Shown: positions 1 through 11,592, numbered from the stretch's first letter. The stretch: 64,000 bases of DNA from Molanna angustata (GCA_963576475.1 OY754968.1:14612616-14676615); one strand, 5' to 3'. A program made the numbers and translations. Notes: generated from the letters alone by a model not told the origin.

Positions 1-215
1 GTAGGAAACACTGCTCACTGTCCGAAGGCGCAGTGGTCTGGCGCAGGGCATTCACCCTATCTGACGCTGGAAAGTACTTCTCAAACAAGCTCGCCCCTCG
101 ATTCATCAAATGCGTCGTATCGAATAAAATTTCGGACACCATTTACGAGGTTCGCGACTGCGAGGGTAAACATAGTGGCAGGTACCATATCAAGGACCTG
201 ATTAAGTTTAATTAA
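1..215 (+). pseudogene. C-terminal end of an LTR-retrotransposon Pol (integrase tail), cut by the window edge
   Basis: Frame 3 is open from the window edge to a TAA at 213-215. The translation includes VVWRRAFTLSDAGKYFSNKL, APRFIKCVVSNKISD, YEVRDCEGKHSGRYHIKDL and ends KFN. The W-R-R..LSDA.KYFS.KLAPRF.K and GRYHIKDL blocks are the chromodomain-like C-terminal end common in Ty3/gypsy-type integrases of insects. Nothing upstream is visible, so whether the rest of the element is intact is unknown. The following 4 kb is probably its 3' untranslated region and LTR. Confidence 0.75.
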
Positions 216-590
216 GTATTAATTGTTGTGCTGGGACCCTTACCTAGCAATAAACCTATTGATAGGTTGCAAAGTGTAAACTTGGTTTCTGGTTTGATCC
301 GCAAAAAATCAGTGGCGCCTAACGATACACTTCTCATCCCGGATGAATTATGTAACCCCTTTTCAATTATGCCCTGCAGTCATGTACCCGTCATAAAATG
401 TGCTGGCAATTAAAGATCGCTTGAAATTAAAGTAGTGTGAACGATGAATTTTGTAAGGACCATCTGTAAAAGAATGATGTATGCAAGGGTATGTGTATAA
501 ATAATTGTGACCAATGCATGATTGCTAGGATCCTGTCTCCATTCCTGAAGGAGCTAGCCGCCTTCTGACAGGCATCCTAAGTGGTAGCCC

Positions 591-604
591 TAACTGTATA
601 TAAC
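591..604 (+). promoter_or_regulatory. TATA-box-like motif in the putative LTR
   Basis: 'ctgtatataacccc' is followed by a C-rich stretch and then 'ctaggagttctcgctaaag'. Its position about 380 nt after the pol stop would fit a U3 promoter. This rests on motif and position only. Confidence 0.3.
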
Positions 605-689
605 CCCTTCCCTCCCCTTGTGTACTACTAGGAGTTCTCGCTAAAGATTTCCTTGTTAGAATACATAAGTTCCCGAATTGTATATTGAA

Positions 690-1160
690 TTGACAACTCG
701 TCCTTGTTTCATGTTTAATTGTTTCTGAGTCGAATATTGAATTGTCAACTCACCCTTGTTTTGTGTGTATTATTTCCGAGTTGAATACTGGATTGTCAAC
801 TCACCTTGCATTATGTTTAATTTTTTCTGAGTTGAATATTGAATTGTCAACTCACCCTTGTTTTGTGTGTATTATTTCCGAGTTGAATACTGGATTGTCA
901 ACTCACCGTGCATTATGTTTAATTTTTTCTGAGTCGAATATTGAATTGTCAACTCACCCTTGTTTTGTGTGTATTATTTCCGAGTTGAATACTGGATTGT
1001 CAACTCGCCTTGTATTATATATAAGTGTTTCTGAGTTGAATATTGAATTGTCAACTCTCCCTTGTTTTGTGTGTATTATTCCAGAGTTGAATATTAGATT
1101 GTCAACTCACCCTTTTCTTGTGTATTATTAACGAGTTGAATACTGGATTGTCAACTCGCC
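690..1160 (+). repeat. Tandem array, about 51-bp units in a 102-bp higher-order period
   Basis: The block 'gtgtgtattatttccgag' recurs at 763, 865 and 967 and, with small changes, at 1069, a strict 102-bp step. Each 102-bp unit contains two related halves, each with GAGTTGAATA...TTGTCAACTC. These ends are self-complementary (GAGTTG/CAACTC), so every half unit could form a small hairpin. About nine half units are present. The array falsely opens a 129-codon reading frame with repetitive translation, which is not a gene. Confidence 0.85.
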
Positions 1161-1248
1161 ATTTGGCTTGATTCCCTTCGGTTGGGTACTACTTGACCGG
1201 TGTAGAGTTAAGCAAGAGTGGTAGTACCAAGCGGTTGCGTGAAGAACC

Positions 1249-1665
1249 TCAGTTTGCGTCTATTGTGATTGGTCCCTTGTCCTGATATTCATTGTATTTG
1301 TGAACTGTGGTTGAGAAAGGATCCCAGGTAGTAGCCTGATGCCAAGTCTTCACTTGAGGAGTCATTTTGAGGCTGTGCAAACTACAGTTCGCGTCTACCG
1401 TGATAGGCCCCTTGTCCTGATATTCATTGTATTTATGAACTGTCGCTGCAAGTGAATAATAACTTCAGTTTGCGTCTGTCGTGATAGGCCCCTTGTCCTT
1501 ATATTCATTGTATTTGTAAACTGTCGTTAGGAAGGAATCCCAGGTAGTAGCCTGATGCCAAGTCTTCACTTGAGGAGTCGTGTTGAGAATTGGCAAGCAT
1601 CGATTCGCGTCCATCGTGATGGATCGCTTGGCCAGCTATCCAGTGTGGTCACAAACTGTAGCTAC
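1249..1665 (+). repeat. Irregular direct repeats
   Basis: The motif 'gcgtctatt/ccg/gtcgtgat..gg' followed by 'ccttgtcctgatattcattg' appears near 1256, 1390 and 1470, with a shorter version near 1606. 'aggtagtagcctgatgccaa' with 'gtcttcacttgaggagtc' appears near 1325 and 1542. The units are interleaved rather than strictly periodic. Confidence 0.65.
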
Positions 1666-2510
1666 AAGATTGTTATTTTCCTTTTGTGAATGTAAGTCAT
1701 TAATTTTGTTGTTTCGCACATAGCAAGCGGACTGTTCAAGCACGCTTGCTCCGCGACATTATACTTATGTTTCCAGTCGGTTGCCCTGAGTGAGATATCT
1801 GATTGCTCAACTCACATGCGTGTAGGAAAGCGACTAGCTTCGAGTTCGCCAATTATTGTTAAGTTTGTTTGGGTAAGGCTGAAGAGAGTTCGCCTATTAG
1901 ATTGGCAACTCTAATTCTTTCGGTGCTCCCCCCCTGTATTGTTCATCAATGGAGTGTTTTCCTAGAATTAATCATGGCTATAGGTAGAAGCTAGTTGCCG
2001 AACATTGGTATCTGTACCACACCGCTGCGCAACCCAACATATAACCCCGATCGTGTCGTATCGCGAGTAGGAGTCCTTATTCGAGTCTAACCTAGGTTTC
2101 AACGAAGTTTGAACATTAGTATGATTCCGAACTCGCACAATTAGGGCGTATTCCTTCTGAATGCTATAATCAATTATGATTCACGTACGAAACCTTGATC
2201 ATGAGTAGGGGGGCACATACCTTAAGTATGTTACCCATTGCCTACACCCTCGACAAACCTACGATGACCAAGAGTCACTAGGTCGGTCTCACTACTGGAG
2301 GTGGTTGCGATGTACTGGTGTGACCAGCCGAGAACACGCAACTCACCATACTCCTCATAAACTAAGAATCTGGTCGTGGTTATAAGTTCCTCTCGTTACT
2401 TCTCATCATTACAGTCAGGGTCTTTCATTCTCTCCAATTTGCACAGGCCGGCTTACGGAATTTTTTTTTCTTTTCTTTTTCTTTTTGTTTGGGTAACTTT
2501 GATTGGAGTG

Positions 2511-2531
2511 TAGCGAGCGGTACGCTCGCTA
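2511..2531. repeat. Short perfect palindrome TAGCGAGCG-GTA-CGCTCGCTA
   Basis: Nine-base arms flank a three-base centre. It stands between a pyrimidine-rich run (about 2460-2490) and AT-rich DNA inside the putative LTR region. It could be a hairpin or a protein-binding site; nothing shows which. Confidence 0.5.
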
Positions 2532-2936
2532 CGTATTTAAATAATTATCTTTTCAAATTTAAAATTGGCGGCAGTAGTTACGTATTGAACTAGTTCAAGG
2601 TCTCGCTAAAAACGCAGCTGGTGTCAAGCGGCCCCCCCCGCTCCCCTCAAAACACCTACCGTCGCCCCCGTCAACTCCCGCCTTCAGTCGGCGTCTTTTT
2701 CTAACGGTTACACACCACGCTTTGTTTTGCTCCGCGATCTGTCAGCGTATTCACCCAGTTCATTGTGTTTTATGCCTGGAATCGATGTAAGGCATTGTAA
2801 CTAAACAGAGAGTGTCGTTATAAACTAATTATCTAAAAATCCGAGTCGGATCTCTGAGTATACCGCCTTATGCGTGAAGGAGGCGTATAAAACAACATCG
2901 TAATACATACTTCGGTTCGGTTTTTTTTAATTTTTT

Positions 2937-3535
2937 AAGTTCATCAAATTTCAAAGTGTCTTCGCGTAGTTGAATGAACACATAACGGAGTGTTAACATC
3001 TGAATCTGTTGCGTACGAGCTGTACCGTTTAAATAAATGGTCGCAAGTAATACTTGGAGACAGTTTTTTAAGTTCATTAAATTTCAAAGTGTCTTCGCGT
3101 AGTTGAATGAACACATAACGGAGTGTTAACATCTGAATCTGTTGCGTACGAGCTGTACCTTTTAAATAAATGGTCGCAAGTCATACTTGGAGACAGTTTT
3201 TTAAATTCATTAAATTTCAAAGTGTCTTCGGGTAGTTGAATGAACACATAACGGAGTGTTAACATCTGAATCTGTTGCGTACGAGCTGTACCTTTTAAAT
3301 AAATGGTCGCAAGTCATACTTGGAGACAGTTTTTTTTATTTCATTAATTTTCAAAGTGACCTCGCGTAGGTGTGTGAATCCATAACGAAGTGTTAACATC
3401 TCAATCTGCTGCGTATGAACAATACCTTTTGAATAAATGGTCGCAAGACTTACTTCGTGACAGTTTTATAATGTTTATTAATCTTCAAAGTGACTTCGCG
3501 TGGTTGTATGAACACATAACGAAGTGTTAACACCT
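2937..3535 (+). repeat. Tandem array of about 133-bp units, roughly 4.5 copies
   Basis: The block 'ttcatyaaatttcaaagtg' starts a unit at about 2939, 3072, 3205, 3339 and 3474. Each unit contains 'gaacacataacggagtgtta', an ATCTGAATCTG block and AAATAAATGGTCGCAAG. The first three copies are nearly identical; the last two have diverged. The preceding 2870-2930 holds a degenerate part copy. Short minus-strand reading frames here merely echo the repeat. Confidence 0.85.
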
Positions 3536-4250
3536 ATGTCTGCCACACGGGATGTATACGACTGACAGTAGGCCAACTGCCTTGTTATCACCTCGGATTA
3601 GGCTTCTCCCCTTGATGAGAGAAAGTCTGGAGCGCCTTCAACATTAGATCGCCCCTGCCGCTTCTCTTCTTCACCTCCATCACGGTTGGAAACATCAGGC
3701 CTTGTTGAGTACGTGATAAGGCAATTTCATCCCACCGTCGGACTAAAGGTTTGAGATCATTGACTTTCGCACACCCCCTTTTCGTGAATCGTCCCTAGAA
3801 TTACTGATATCGACATACCCTTAGAACTAAGTTTGGTAAAGAGAAAAAAAAAAGAAATTCCTTAATTACTCAGTGTTGGGCCTTCGGCCTGAAAAATAAA
3901 TTTAATCTGGAACTGACTTTTGAAATATTTAAATACTTAAGGCTCTTAGAAATGTACAATAGTGATCACTGTTTATTTTAATTAATTGGCCACCCTAGAA
4001 TGTAAGACAATTCTTAATCATCAAACATCACCATCATTGCCTCATATCACACTAACCCATATGTACCATTATATCTCTAATTAAATTTGTCTCTCTTACA
4101 CAAAAGAATATACAGTTTTGTTCTGGTCACGCTCGCTGTTTCTCAATTATCCACCTGTATTCCCTCTGAGAATCAAAGAAATGCTCTACCGTGTGTCCTA
4201 GCCGGACGATAGTGGATCCACCAGAAGCAAAGGATCAGGTATGGATTTAA

Positions 4251-4630
4251 TTTTATAAATAACAATGAATTGTACCTCATTTCATTACAACCCTTAGCTG
4301 CTAGCGAAGCCTCTCCTATATACGTTAGCTCTAGGTATATTTACGTCACTTCACATTATAAAGTTCAACAATATGATTATTTTGCATATTTATTTGATCT
4401 GTTAGAGACAATATTGCTGTGTTTGGTTTTGAAAAAATAGTGATAACTTTACCTATGTATTTTTCGTGTGATTTAATAAATATTGGACACAAAAATCGAA
4501 AAATATTAGTAAAAAGCATGCAATTAAACATTCTGAACAGAGAGATTCAGGGCTGTCAAAAGATCATGTAAAAAGGTCATATACTACTAAAATTTCTCGA
4601 ATATATTTTTGAATTGCATATACTTAAATT
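4251..4630. other. AT-rich stretch, no feature seen
   Basis: No coding motif, repeat of note or RNA signature is visible. Probably intron DNA of the host gene. Confidence 0.4.
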
Positions 4631-4631
4631 T

Positions 4632-5225
4632 CTATTTTATAATCTACCAGTACTAGCTGACATACATAACTCCATCTAACATGCGAAGGAAAACATCTAC
4701 ATTCAGAGAATGGGTAAAGACAAATTACAACATCTCCCTTCTGAAATTGACCTTGAGGGATACTCCAGCTATCAGACTTAAATCGAGAAAGCCCCTTTGG
4801 ACCAGAGCTCAAGTTCTGGGGAACGGTGGATTTACAGTCGATCAAGCTTGGGCCGAGGAATCAAAAAGGGTTGCCAGTTTTGACTTAGAGCGCAAAAAGT
4901 GGGCAACACTGAACCGAATTAGGACACGTTGCAGCAGAAGTGCAGCTGAGAGCCACAAATGGGGCTACATAAGTGACCCTAGTTGTGAGTGTGGCGATCT
5001 GGTCCAAACCATAGATCACATTGTAACTAGGTGATTTTCCACGAAAACGGCGCTATACAAGTTATCCAACTATAATAATAATAGGTGTCCATCTCACAGA
5101 TTCGATGGAGTCATGGAGGATATGAATAATTTGACGACCGAAGCCAGAATATGTGGTTTAAGAATGTGGTTCTTGCAATCTTGTGAGCGCCTGACTCACC
5201 ATACGAATATAATATATATAGTTTA
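4632..5225 (+). pseudogene. LINE (non-LTR retrotransposon) C-terminal fragment, split by a later insertion
   Basis: The open part 4681-5034 gives STFREWVKTNYNISLL, WTRAQVLGNGG, KKWATLNRIRTRCSRS and WGYISDPSCECGDLVQTIDH. This is the C-terminal end of a LINE ORF2 protein, with the W..LNR.RT block and the C-x-C...H zinc-knuckle-like motif that follows the reverse transcriptase. After about 50 bases of unrelated sequence (5034-5083) the reading resumes in another frame with RFDGVMEDMNNLTTEA, the normal end of such proteins. The reverse transcriptase domain itself is absent (5' truncated). It is dead. Confidence 0.75.
5034..5083 (-). mobile_element. Short retroposon 3' end with A/T trinucleotide tail inserted in a LINE
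   Basis: It contains 'acggcgctatacaagttatc' followed by (taa)n. The same 3' end, AACGGCGCTATACAAATT plus ATT repeats, occurs at about 16938-16975 and 60543-60585, marking a family with a microsatellite tail. Orientation and exact ends are uncertain. Confidence 0.45.
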
Positions 5226-6060
5226 ATTTTTTTTCATAATTTTACTACGGAATTCTTTGATTGTTAATACCCAAGATATTTTTTACTAAAAATTACGTCT
5301 ACAGAATGTCCGTTATATTATGATACTAAAAAATAATAATATTGGGGATAAAAAAACACAAATTTAAAATAAAATACAAGAAAAAACATAGGTAAGTTAC
5401 TTAGGATTTGACACTACGTCGAAAAGAACATTTTATCCATAAACAATTGAATAGTTCAAAGAAATGTAATTTAAAAACAAACGGTGAAAATATCTTACTT
5501 ATTGTGATTTGTGAATAAGTCTCACAGAAAAAAAACTTGAATCGTAAAAAAATAAATTCATTTGCCGAGCGAAATTCGAGATTCGTAAAAAAGGTGTAAA
5601 ATAAGTCAATTATCAGCAAACGTAAAGTTTCATAATACAAAACTTAAGCCAACTGCCTGAGTTGACACACACAGCTTCAACTGATATACGGTCTTTACAT
5701 AAATCTCTCTCAGCTGAGAGCATTTGAAAACCTCTCCCGCTGTTCAGCTGTGCTCTCACGGGGAGCTGTGCACAGGGATGAACGAATAAAATTCTAGCAA
5801 AGAAGAATTTAACAGTAAATCAATATGTTATAATATTATTATTTTTTTTATAGCACGTCTGAATGAATGAATTCTAGTATTGACAAAGCAACAATGGGAA
5901 ACGATGCGAGAACATTCGCCTCTAAATTAAAACGAGTGGGTTGTGGCCAACACTGAAGTTTCTACGGCATTGTAGGGAAAATGTCGTCCTGATTCATGGA
6001 AAATTTAAAAATTCCTAACTTAAATAGGTCAGTATTGACAATTAAATAACTGAACTTTCT
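5226..6060. other. AT-rich stretch, no gene seen
   Basis: The sequence is A/T homopolymer-rich. A small CTCTCAGCTGAGAG palindrome lies near 5707. No coding or repeat family is recognised. Confidence 0.4.
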
Positions 6061-6061
6061 A

Positions 6062-6425
6062 ATACAATACCAACATGCCCTTTCCCTATTTGGGGTAGGC
6101 AGAGAGAACTGAACGCCAGACTCCTCTCTCTTGACATACATTTCTCGCTTCGTTCACGTCCATGCATCTTCTCATACACGATCTTCTGTTATTTTTACTT
6201 CTAACGTCTACATTTTTCAAAATTCCATTAATGTGATCGGGCCAAATTTACCTTGGTCGATCTCTACTTTTCATTCCTCTTTTATCAGTATTATATACTG
6301 TTTTGTTAGACGGTCATCACTCATTCTTTCTATGTGGCCAAACCACCTTAGGGCATTTACTTTCATTTTACTTACAATATCTCCTTCAATCATACATTCT
6401 CGTAAGTTAATGTTTATTTTAAAAA
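6062..6425 (-). pseudogene. LINE-A tail, copy 1
   Basis: Read on the minus strand, this is the C-terminal part of a LINE ORF2 product with MKVNALRWFGHIERMSDDRL and the ending block matching SVLSAYPK found in the 9.6-kb copy. It ends at the shared 3' sequence equivalent to CTACCCCAAATAGGGAAA. It is 5' truncated and frameshifted. The same family recurs at 9.6, 19.8, 31.5, 38.3, 40.7 and 47.3 kb. Confidence 0.75.
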
Positions 6426-7545
6426 TAATATAAAACTCATAGTTTGGGCAGTAGGACATTTTTTTTTAATATTATAGATTCTAAATCTATTTTCGTGAGT
6501 AAATTATCTAATAAAAAATTGAAATATCAAATTTCCAGAACGTGAGCGCATTTAATATGACTTCACAGATGAAATTCACTGCTATATAGTATTGATGACT
6601 CAAAATATATATAAGATACGAAATTGAAAATACGAAATTAATTCCACCAAATCATGTCCATAGAGAAGTAGAGAAAATGAGCGAGCTTTTTAAAATTAAA
6701 AATACAAAAATATAAACTTATACTAGCGACTTATATAAATATGAAACATACAACAATAAATAATAGTATTGTATACAAAGCTTAAGGTTCAATTCAAATA
6801 GAAATTGTGAATATTGGAAATTAAAAGTTCAGTTAGATAACGAAAGTCAAACAATACATTTGCCGTGTAATAATTTTAATTCACATTCGATATATGTGGA
6901 CAATATTTTATTAATCTAAATTTCTAATGTTTACTAAACGAAAAAAAATCATAAAGCATCCCAAATTCAACATCTAAGCACAAGTTAATTTCGACCTTTC
7001 TGGAACCAATTGTTATTATAACCTGCCAATATATATGAGAATATTCCACAAAATGCTGACACAGCGTAGTCGTTCGCACAATAAGTTCATCGAAAATAAG
7101 GAAAAATAATTTTCATACAAGTACTATAAATCTATCTCTACTACTATAGGTATATGATGACCTAGGTAAGTACTCTGAATATCCTTGAAAAATAATAGAC
7201 TAGGAAAAATATTACAACAAATAAGGAAGTTATTAAAAGTCTGCCATAACTTTTAAATATATTTCACGATGTTCTAGCTGTAGGACATGCTATTCTGAGG
7301 AAAAAATTGTCTTTCAGATATAAAAATATTTTCAAAACTACAGAATTGTAATTTATTTTTTTGTTATTAAAGATTTTAATCATATTATTTTCCAATGAAA
7401 TATAAACAGGTTGAAATCCAAAATAAAGTATGAAAAAAAAGCATTATTTCAAAAATTAAATTCATTCATAACAAAAAGATTAAGATTTTCTGGTTTATCA
7501 ATATAAATATATAAAAAGTATAAAAAAAGCCACTTCTTAATATGC
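6426..7545. other. AT-rich stretch, no feature seen
   Basis: No open frame with protein-like composition and no recognised repeat. Confidence 0.4.
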
Positions 7546-7549
7546 ACAA

Positions 7550-7615
7550 AAACGTTGTACCCTGCACAAGTGGTGAGTATGTTGCCTTATGACAATTTCT
7601 TCTAACGACAATTTC
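7550..7615 (-). mobile_element. SINE-2 tail fragment
   Basis: 'accctgcacaagtggtgagt' followed by 'atgttgccttatgacaattt' matches the 3' end of the fuller copies at 29644-29835 and 42644-43032 ('accctgcgctagtggcgagt'). Only this end is present. Confidence 0.55.
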
Positions 7616-8120
7616 TTCTTTGAAAGTACAAAATATATGTTTTTATAATTAAATGGAACATGACATGAAAAACGGGACAATATTAACTGTGTTATATAGT
7701 AGGAAAGTAGGTTTTTTAAGTCAAGTTTATTTTAAAAGTTTTATAAAAAATATCTTCCCACTTCCGTTGTGAATTGAATAATTGAGTTCATTTGAAGACA
7801 CTCGAATAGTTTACGGAAATATAAACAAACTCAAACAAAAGTGCTACACAAATAAGTTCATGATTACAGAATAAAATGACATTGAAATAATAAACAAGTT
7901 TGTTTTTGTCAATTTTTCAACAAGAATACTGATGAGCAAATTTTGAGATCGGTGAGATAAAAACATGAAAAAAATCACATAACTTACGGGTAAAACATAT
8001 CACAAATTTAGACAACTTACACAAGTTTGTCAGACTTATTGAGGTGCCTACTTACATATTATGTATTAACAAATAATAATATGTAACATGAAAATCAATT
8101 TCCTCACTCTGTCTAGGTGA
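7616..8120. other. AT-rich stretch, no feature seen
   Basis: No coding motif, tandem array or known repeat family is visible here. Confidence 0.35.
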
Positions 8121-8245
8121 AGTGGGCAAAATTCAAAAGCACCTCGTTCGATTTCCGGTGGAGTCACAATTTTTCGCCGCGTTTTGAGTCTAGATTTGTG
8201 AGATAACATCATAAGTCTCCATTATATGGCAACTAAATTGATCAT
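8120..8245 (+). mobile_element. Degenerate SINE-1 copy (tRNA-derived)
   Basis: 'gttcgatttccggtggagtc' corresponds to the B box and 3' acceptor part of the tRNA-like head in the clearer copy at 19405-19625. It is followed by a TTTTGAGTCTAGATTTGTGAGA block like that copy's 'ttttcagtctgtatctgtga'. The head's A-box end is lost. Confidence 0.5.
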
Positions 8246-9595
8246 TGGGTGTATATTAAATTGATATTTGACGAAGTAACTATTATAGTCGCTCGAGAAG
8301 TAATATATATTTTTTAAATTGTGAGATTGAGATATAAAAAGGCTAAAAACTGTCTACATTCTGGTAAAATTGATTGATCAAAACAAGAGAATATTTTCTC
8401 TATATTTCGATCAGTTTTGGTCACAAAAAAGTAGATGTGCCAACGTGAGCATTTTTTAGGTTCAACTGAAACATTTTTCTACGAATGAATGGATATAATA
8501 AAGACCTTAGCGAATTCCATGACTTGATTTAAATAAGATGTGAATAAAAAGCATATATAACAGAAACAGGCTAAAACAGGCACATTGACACAATCAATAA
8601 AGTCAACCGACTGACGGTGGAAATGAAATTGATGGAAAAATGGTTGACGTGAAAATAAAAATAGGTATATTGAATGTTGTATTGTTTTATTACATTATAC
8701 TATTTTATATATTTTATAAACACGAACTTTGAAATATTATATTTTATAGGTAAATATTTTACAAAGAGTAGAAATCCATTTTAAAATTATTAAACAAATA
8801 TATACCAAAGTATTTTTCCCCAAAAATTCGATTATATTGAACAATCAAACTTAGACTGACCCACATATTTATCGACATTGTAAAATAACCGTATCTCCAC
8901 CCACACACATGTGGCAACGTTGTAAATGTGGTAGTGTAGGATGATTTTTTGTTTAAATTGGTTAGTTTCATTTTAGACCTTGATAATGACGAGCCACCTT
9001 GACGAAATAGTTCAGTCATTATAATCCAATTTCAGTGGAAATATAAAAATGTTTTAATTGTTTTTTACTATATTTTTTGATTTTGTTAATAAATATTATG
9101 CAAATCTTTACAGTTATGCAGAATTCATATAAAAAATAAATAATTTTATAAAATAATTAGATACATACATGAGATATACCTACAAGTTTTTTTAGTTTTA
9201 AAAAATATCTTGGGTCGTAAGTTGCGTCGAAAGAATTGTCCCGTGGCATTAAAACAAGATATTTGTTTATATAGCGTACAAAAAGATGAACAAATAAATA
9301 AATACTGCAATACGTACCTACATACTTTGGGTATTTATCTCTCAATTGATTCCACGATGCCGGGATGGTGACTCTATAAAATTCTGATATGGAAATGCAA
9401 CACTGAATTTCGTACGTCAACCATAAAACGCCAATATGAAGTTGGTTGTGATAAGGTTAAGTTATGTTAGTTGATGTTTTGGTGTGGTGAGGTTTGATTT
9501 TTATAAATATTGTTAGTTTTGTTTAAAGTCCCTTGATTTATAACAGTACAAGGTTGGGTCATTTTATTGAGTGGGTATTTATGTTGGTGAATTCA
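8246..9595. other. AT-rich stretch, no gene seen
   Basis: Open frames of 86-87 codons on the minus strand (8759-9019 and 9157-9420) have low-complexity, non-conserved translations, and I do not regard them as genes. A hairpin ACGCTGAAAC...GTTTCAGCGT lies at 9600-9631, just before the LINE copy. Confidence 0.4.
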
Positions 9596-9634
9596 GATTA
9601 CGCTGAAACTTGCTAGCTTACGTTTCAGCGTGAT

Positions 9635-10245
9635 GGAAGATTGGAAAAATATATTGAAAGGAGAGTAACGGCAGGTAATAGAGTGAATGGTGCATTAAGA
9701 CCGGTAATGGCTGACCCAATGATTTCGAGGCAAGCAAAGCTCGCGGTACACAATGGTATCGTCGCACCGACTCTAGTGAGACATGGACATGGCAGAAGAC
9801 GCATGAAAGTAGAATTAACGCGGTTGAAATGAGGTTACTAAGACAATGTGTGGTAAAACGATGTATGATAGAATAAGAAATGAGGATATTAGACGAGAAT
9901 GTATGATTGAAAGAAATATCGTAAGTAAGATGAAAATAAATGCCCTAAGGTGGTTCGGCCACATAGAAAGAATGAGTGATGACCGTCTGACAAAAATAGT
10001 ATACAAGGCTGACAAAAGAGGAACGAAAAGTAGAGGTCGGCCAAGAAAAAGTTGGCACGATCACATAAATGGGATTTTGAAAGATGGTGATGTTAGAAGT
10101 AAGAATAATAGAAGAGCGTGTATGAGACGATGTATGGACGTGAATGAAGCGAGGAATGTATGTCAAGAGAGAGGAGTCTGGCGTTCGGTTCTCTCTGCCT
10201 ACCCCAAATAGGGAAATGGCGTGATGGTATGTTATGGTATGGAAA
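9635..10245 (+). pseudogene. LINE-A tail, copy 2 (best preserved)
   Basis: The first frame (about 9641-9832) gives IERRVTAGNRVNGALRPVMA, then SRQAKLAVHNGIVAPTLV. After a frameshift near 9830 the second frame (9846-10211) gives ALRWFGHIERMSDDRLTK, GRPRKSWHDHINGILK, NNRRACMRRCMDVNEARNVC and ends VWRSVLSAYPK with a TAG stop. This is the C-terminal end of a LINE ORF2 downstream of the reverse transcriptase palm. The tail is rich in (tatgg)-type repeats (10222-10243), as in LINEs with short tandem 3' ends. It is 5' truncated and has at least one frameshift. Confidence 0.82.
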
Positions 10246-10800
10246 TTTAGATTAGCATAGTTATACAAATTTGAAAATGAAACACCATAAACAGGGTTAC
10301 AAATGGAGGCCGTATGTGCCACAAATCAACCTAGTTTTTTTTTTGTTTAAGGCAATTCACCCTGTAAAGAGTGCTATGTGATCAACCTAGTTAAAAGTAT
10401 ACAAAAACACAGTGAGATACGAAGTGTATTAACGTAATACATTTGGTCTTGAAATATACGGTCCGGCGTGAAAATAATTCAAGAAGTGAGCAAACACAAC
10501 GAGTCGAAAATAGTATCGCAAATTCAAATTTCCATAAACGAACATAATGTACTGTGAAATAATAGAGTTTAGCGTGTCGGGGAAAGAGTGAAATTAAATT
10601 AAATTCTCCAGCTGAGTACGTAAAAGGATTATACAAATACGCGTAATCTTCGTACCAGCTTGATTCGGACAAATAGGCATATTCTAGATATTAGAGCCAT
10701 TATCAAATCCCGTATCGAGAGACTCTGCTATAGTCATTCAGTCACTAGGGTAAACACACACCAAAGTAAACTTTCGGATGCAAACTTTATTTTATGCTAT
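10246..10800. other. Unassigned stretch before the minisatellite
   Basis: A short block 'ggcaattcaccctgtaaaga' at about 10351 resembles a block near 13459 and is probably a SINE scrap. A 62-codon frame at 10660-10848 runs into the tandem array and is not recognised. Confidence 0.3.
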
Positions 10801-10804
10801 TCTT

Positions 10805-11592
10805 ACATAGATGTCGCAAGAATATGTGACACTAGAATTTATTCGTGACCATTTATTTATATATCTATTTATAAAATTTATACTATTCTTACATAGATGT
10901 CGCAAGAATACGTGACACGAGAACTTATTCGTGACAATTTATGTATGTATACATCTATTTATAAAATTTATACTATTATTACATAGATGTCGCAAGAATA
11001 CGTGACACGAGAACTTATTCGTGACAATTTATGTATGTATACATCTATTTATAAAATTTATACTATTATTACATAGATGTCGCAAGAATACGTGACACGA
11101 GAACTTATTCGTGACAATTTATGTATGTATACATCTATTTATAAAATTTATACTATTATTACATAGATGTCGCAAGAATACGTGACACGAGAACTTATTC
11201 GTGACAATTTATGTATGTATACATCTATTTATAAAATTTATACTATTATTACATAGATGTCGCAAGAATACGTGACACGAGAACTTATTCGTGACAATTT
11301 ATGTATGTATACATCTATTTATAAAATTTATACTATTATTACATAGATGTCGCAAGAATACGTGACACGAGAACTTATTCGTGACAATTTATGTATGTAT
11401 ACATCTATTTATAAAATTTATACTATTATTACATAGATGTCGCAAGAATACGTGACACAAGAATTTATTCGTGACAATTTATGTATACATCTATTTATAA
11501 AATTTATACTATTATTACATAGATGTCACAAGAATACGTGACACGAGAATTTATTCGTGACAATTTATTTATATATATATTTATAAAATTTA
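10805..11592 (+). repeat. 90-bp minisatellite, nine copies
   Basis: 'acatagatgtcgcaagaata' starts copies at 10805, 10891, 10981, 11071, 11161, 11251, 11341, 11431 and 11517. The steps are 90 bp except for the first and the last (86 bp). The copies starting at 10981, 11071, 11161, 11251 and 11341 look identical base for base; the outer copies have diverged. That is the usual pattern of recent unequal exchange from the middle. Each unit holds two related blocks, GAATACGTGACAC and TTATTCGTGACA. No spacers or cas genes are present, so this is not CRISPR. Confidence 0.95.

Larger units (their letters stand above)
216..4250 (+). mobile_element. Putative 3' UTR and long 3' LTR region of the retrotransposon
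   Basis: This stretch follows the Pol stop codon and differs from the DNA to its right. It is less AT-rich, and it is packed with tandem arrays (separate entries at 690-1160, 1249-1665 and 2937-3535). A TATA-like 'ctgtatataacccc' sits at about 591-604, which would suit an LTR promoter. A purine run (about 3840-3856) and an AATAAA near 3893 lie towards its right part. A possible LTR start is TGTGAACG at about 436, but no second LTR copy is in the window, so the boundaries are a guess. The composition falls back to intron-like AT-rich DNA at about 4250. Confidence 0.4.

Noticed and set aside
742..1131. 129-codon open frame
   Set aside because: The translation is the same short phrase repeated, dictated by the 102-bp tandem array (a multiple of three). 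It is not a protein gene.
2868..3265. Three overlapping minus-strand frames with near-identical proteins
   Set aside because: They are copies of one frame produced by the 133-bp tandem array.
9945..10322. 125-codon minus-strand frame
   Set aside because: It is the complement of the LINE-A frame. Similar antisense frames occur at 6131-6433, 40704-41006 and 47329-47631 for the same reason.
10805..11592. Regular repeat array as a possible CRISPR
   Set aside because: Units are contiguous 90-mers with no unique spacers, in eukaryotic intron-like DNA with no cas genes.
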